DNA of 64,000 bases from NCBI RefSeq assembly GCF_025685625.1, contig NZ_JAGSYI010000005.1, forward strand, positions 186,001 through 250,000, in the 5' to 3' direction. Source of the stretch: Acidicapsa acidisoli (lineage in GTDB: Bacteria > Acidobacteriota > Terriglobia > Terriglobales > Acidobacteriaceae). This document shows positions 61,628 through 64,000 of the stretch, in pieces. The notes below the pieces were generated by a model. It was not told where the DNA came from, did no database searches, and saw only the letters and a program-made list of their open reading frames with translations. Within the stretch, counting starts at the first letter, position 1; each line of letters begins with the position of its first letter. Position numbers and translations under genes: made by a program.

Positions 61628-64000
61628 CTATTGGGGTAAGGCTGGCTTGGGCTGCAGAGTGGGCTTGGGTAGGCTACCTGTCCCGGCAGACGGTTGGAAC
61701 GCTGGTCTGACGACCGGCTTCGCGGGAGTTCCCTGTGCAGCCGGCGTCACGGCCTTCACTGGTGGAACAACGATCGCTTTTGCCCCAACGGAGACCGGGG
61801 GCGTAGGCTTGACCACCCCCGAGGGCTGTCCCGGCTTTGGCGTTACGGCAGGCGCGGACGCACCCGCAAGCTTTGCCGCTGGCTTTCCCGGCGCAACAGC
61901 GGCGGCCTGAGCGGCATCCGTCTTCGCAACGGATGGAACCGGCGCGGCATCTCCGAGGAAACGCTCGTCGTCCTTGCCTTGAATGGCTGCCTTCATGAAT
62001 GTCATCCAGATCGGCAGCGCGGCCCTGGCTCCTGTCTCTTTCTCTCCCAGCGACTCGCGGCTGTCAAAGCCAACCCAGACCCCGCAAGTGACGGAAGGAG
62101 AAAAGCCCAGAAACCATGCGTCCGTGTAGTCGCTCGTCGTACCTGTCTTGCCTCCAAGAGGGTGCTTGAGCTGCGCTGCGGCCGCTCCCGTTCCCGACCG
62201 CGTCACCTCGCGCAAGAGTCGCATCATCGTGCGCGCGGTTTGCTGGCTGGTCACCTCGGTCACCGAGGGAGCCTGTTCCCACAGCGTAATCCCGTCCGCA
62301 TTTGAAACCTTCTTGAGCAATCGCGGCGTCACCCGGACGCCGTCGTTCGGGAACACGGCATACGAAGCAACCTGCTCCTGAAGCGTGATCTCGACCGCGC
62401 CCAACGCCACGGGCAGATATGCCGGGATATTCGAAGTCACTCCAAAGCGATGCGCCGTGTCGATGACCTTGTGGATGCCCACGCGCGCCGCCAGCTTGAG
62501 TGCCGGAATATTCCGCGACTCGGCGAAAGCGTTCAGCACCGTCATCGCGCCCTTGTAGTCGCCCTCGTAGTTGTGCGGCGTGTAGCTGCCGAAGCTGACT
62601 GGTCCGTCGACGATGATGTCTTCCGGTTTGACGCCGTCCTCAATCGCCGTCGTGTACACATAAGGCTTGAAGCTCGACCCCGTCTGCCGCTCCGATTGCG
62701 TCGCACGATTGAACTGCGAAACCGCGTAATCGCGCCCTCCAACCATCGCCAGCACATCACCCGAGGTATTGTCGATGGCCATCAGCGAGCCTTCGGCCCC
62801 TGAATCCTGCTCCAGCGTCGCCTTGTGCGCCGTCCCTTCCATGCCCGGCGCAAGCTGCACATAAATCACATCCCCCGGCTTGACCAGATCGTCTCCGTGC
62901 GCCTGGCCTGTCCACTTCCAGTCCTCCGGAGTCATCACAATCGGCATATTCCCAACCCGCGCGCGAATCTCCAGCGGCAACACGGAAGTCACCAGCGCAT
63001 GCACGTAATCCCCATCCTTAACCTTCATCACCCAGTCTGGATGCCTATAGCTCTCGGTATCGATTCCCTGCGTAATCAGGTTCTGCTTCACGCCTTTCCA
63101 TCCGCGTCGGCGCTCGTAGGTTGCTACTCCGTCCTCCACGGCATGATTCGCCACCTGCTGCAGGTCGACATCGAGCGTAGTCTCAACCCGCAAACCGGCT
63201 TCGTGGACTTCCTCCGCGCCAAACTGCTTCTCCAGTTCGCGCCGCACCTCCTCCACAAACCACGGAGCCACCGACATCTCAGGCTGCGCGATGTGCAGCC
63301 CCAAAGGCGCCGAGCGCGCGGCATCCGCCTGCTGCTTCGTGATGACCCGGTCGTTCTCCATCTCGGTCAGCACCAGGTTTCTGCGCCGCAGCGCCTTTTC
63401 CGGATTGAGCAGCGGCGAATAGGCCACCGGCCCCTTCGGCAACCCGGCCAGGAGCGCAGCTTCCGTCAAATTCAGTTCGCTGGCATGTTTGGAAAAATAG
63501 AATTCAGAAGCAGCTTCGAAGCCGTACATCCCGTGGCCCAGGTAAATCTGGTTTCCGTAAAGCGTGAAGATCTGTTCCTTGGTAAAGGAGCGCTCGATCT
63601 GGATAGCCAGATACGCCTCCTGCACCTTGCGCGCCGTCGTCCGCTCGGCGGAGAGGAAGAGATTGCGCGCAAGTTGCATCGTCAACGTCGAAGCGCCCTG
63701 AGCGCGACCATGCGAAACAATATCGTGCCAGAGAGCCCCGCCGACGCGAAAGACATTGATGCCCCAGTGCGACGCGAAGTTCTTGTCCTCAATGGAGATA
63801 ACCGCCTGGCGCAAAACCGGTGAAAAATCCTCGTAATTGACGATGATGCGGCGCTCCAGCGCAAATGAGCCAAACGGCCGGCCCTTCTGATCATAGAGTT
63901 CCGTGGTTGTCGAGGGCCGGTAGCGCTCAAGATCGTGAATCTGCGGCAGGTCGACCGAGTAAACCAGAGTCAGCCCGGCCAGCGAACCGGCAATTGCGGC
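61628..64000 (-). CDS. Class A penicillin-binding protein (transglycosylase/transpeptidase), 5'-truncated by window
   Basis: The frame is open across the right edge, so the N terminus (membrane anchor) is missing; the visible stretch ends with the translation of 63815-64000, which reads into 'LTLVYSVDLPQIHDL' and 'RPFGSFALERRIIV'. The GT51 domain has 'EDKNFASHWGIN' with the catalytic Glu, and 'GASTLTMQLARNLF'. The transpeptidase has SxxK in TGSSFKPYVY, SRN and KTGTT. A Pro/Ala/Lys-rich tail of about 110 residues ends the protein. It polymerises and cross-links peptidoglycan. Confidence 0.94.
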   Translation of the reverse strand, partial: AAIAGSLAGLTLVYSVDLPQIHDLERYRPSTTTELYDQKGRPFGSFALERRIIVNYEDFSPVLRQAVISIEDKNFASHWGINVFRVGGALWHDIVSHGRAQGASTLTMQLARNLFLSAERTTARKVQEAYLAIQIERSFTKEQIFTLYGNQIYLGHGMYGFEAASEFYFSKHASELNLTEAALLAGLPKGPVAYSPLLNPEKALRRRNLVLTEMENDRVITKQQADAARSAPLGLHIAQPEMSVAPWFVEEVRRELEKQFGAEEVHEAGLRVETTLDVDLQQVANHAVEDGVATYERRRGWKGVKQNLITQGIDTESYRHPDWVMKVKDGDYVHALVTSVLPLEIRARVGNMPIVMTPEDWKWTGQAHGDDLVKPGDVIYVQLAPGMEGTAHKATLEQDSGAEGSLMAIDNTSGDVLAMVGGRDYAVSQFNRATQSERQTGSSFKPYVYTTAIEDGVKPEDIIVDGPVSFGSYTPHNYEGDYKGAMTVLNAFAESRNIPALKLAARVGIHKVIDTAHRFGVTSNIPAYLPVALGAVEITLQEQVASYAVFPNDGVRVTPRLLKKVSNADGITLWEQAPSVTEVTSQQTARTMMRLLREVTRSGTGAAAAQLKHPLGGKTGTTSDYTDAWFLGFSPSVTCGVWVGFDSRESLGEKETGARAALPIWMTFMKAAIQGKDDERFLGDAAPVPSVAKTDAAQAAAVAPGKPAAKLAGASAPAVTPKPGQPSGVVKPTPPVSVGAKAIVVPPVKAVTPAAQGTPAKPVVRPAFQPSAGTGSLPKPTLQPKPALPQ

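Noticed and set aside
1-64000. CRISPR array, toxin-antitoxin, restriction or other defence system
   Set aside because: No regularly spaced repeats, Cas, methylase or toxin families were seen anywhere in the window.

Overview
The window looks like a chromosomal segment of an acidobacterium of the Terriglobia (Acidobacteriaceae) type. The main signs are a VWFA-related protein of the acidobacterial family, CRTAC1-type FG-GAP proteins, many Tat- or Sec-exported enzymes with acidobacterial architecture, G+C-rich third codon positions, and short hairpin repeats built on GGTGCCCCAT/ATGGGGCACC. There is no rRNA operon, no CRISPR array and no intact mobile element. One tRNA-Leu(UAG) gene sits beside the decayed 3' end of a phage-type integrase. 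Taxonomy is inferred from family content, not from a marker gene.

Layout. 1-13 kb: a carbohydrate and sugar-acid region with a CRTAC1 protein, a two-domain CE15-like esterase, two Gfo/Idh/MocA oxidoreductases, a three-gene operon (LarA-family racemase, HAD phosphatase/mutase, beta-propeller lactonase) and a type-B carboxylesterase. 13.0-13.4 kb: integrase remnant and tRNA-Leu. 13.4-22.6 kb: an OmpR-type two-component system followed by a beta-propeller protein and a TolC / adaptor / RND efflux system, all on the minus strand. 22.7-24.4 kb: a NiCoT nickel permease with NikR and a candidate NikR operator. 24.5-28.2 kb: oxyR, an exported catalase and two exported ankyrin proteins. 28.3-34.1 kb: DUF3467 protein, hairpin repeats, GT39-like membrane glycosyltransferase, cupin, a CsgG/FlgO-like TPR protein and an orphan haem-binding DUF3365-HAMP sensor. 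34.1-41 kb: Ser/Thr kinase, DHA2 exporter, formate-THF ligase, two small exported proteins and a VWFA-related protein. 41-44 kb: NfeD, slipin and a SPOR protein.

44.3-52.7 kb is one long minus-strand cluster with very tight spacing: mtnP, PfkB kinase, membrane glycosyltransferase, mgtC, dapF, ldcA, mpl, plsC. It combines methylthioadenosine salvage with cell-wall peptide recycling. 53-56.2 kb holds two translationally coupled CSS-EAL c-di-GMP phosphodiesterases. 56.2-64 kb holds an exported HExxH protein, an operon of ygfZ, a DUF1844 gene, an MBL hydrolase and ribF, and the 3' part of a class A penicillin-binding protein that runs off the right edge.

No complete, clearly unprecedented system is evident. 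The best leads are: (i) a LarA homologue keeping all four nickel-pincer residues next to a lactonase; (ii) a DapF homologue whose second catalytic Cys is Ser, inside a peptidoglycan-recycling operon; (iii) tandem CSS-EAL proteins, the first with Glu to Gln at the general-base position; (iv) an oxyR-catalase-ankyrin-ankyrin locus with a visible OxyR-like operator; and (v) a two-domain esterase whose second domain has lost its nucleophile. All family calls come from reading the sequence; no database search was run.
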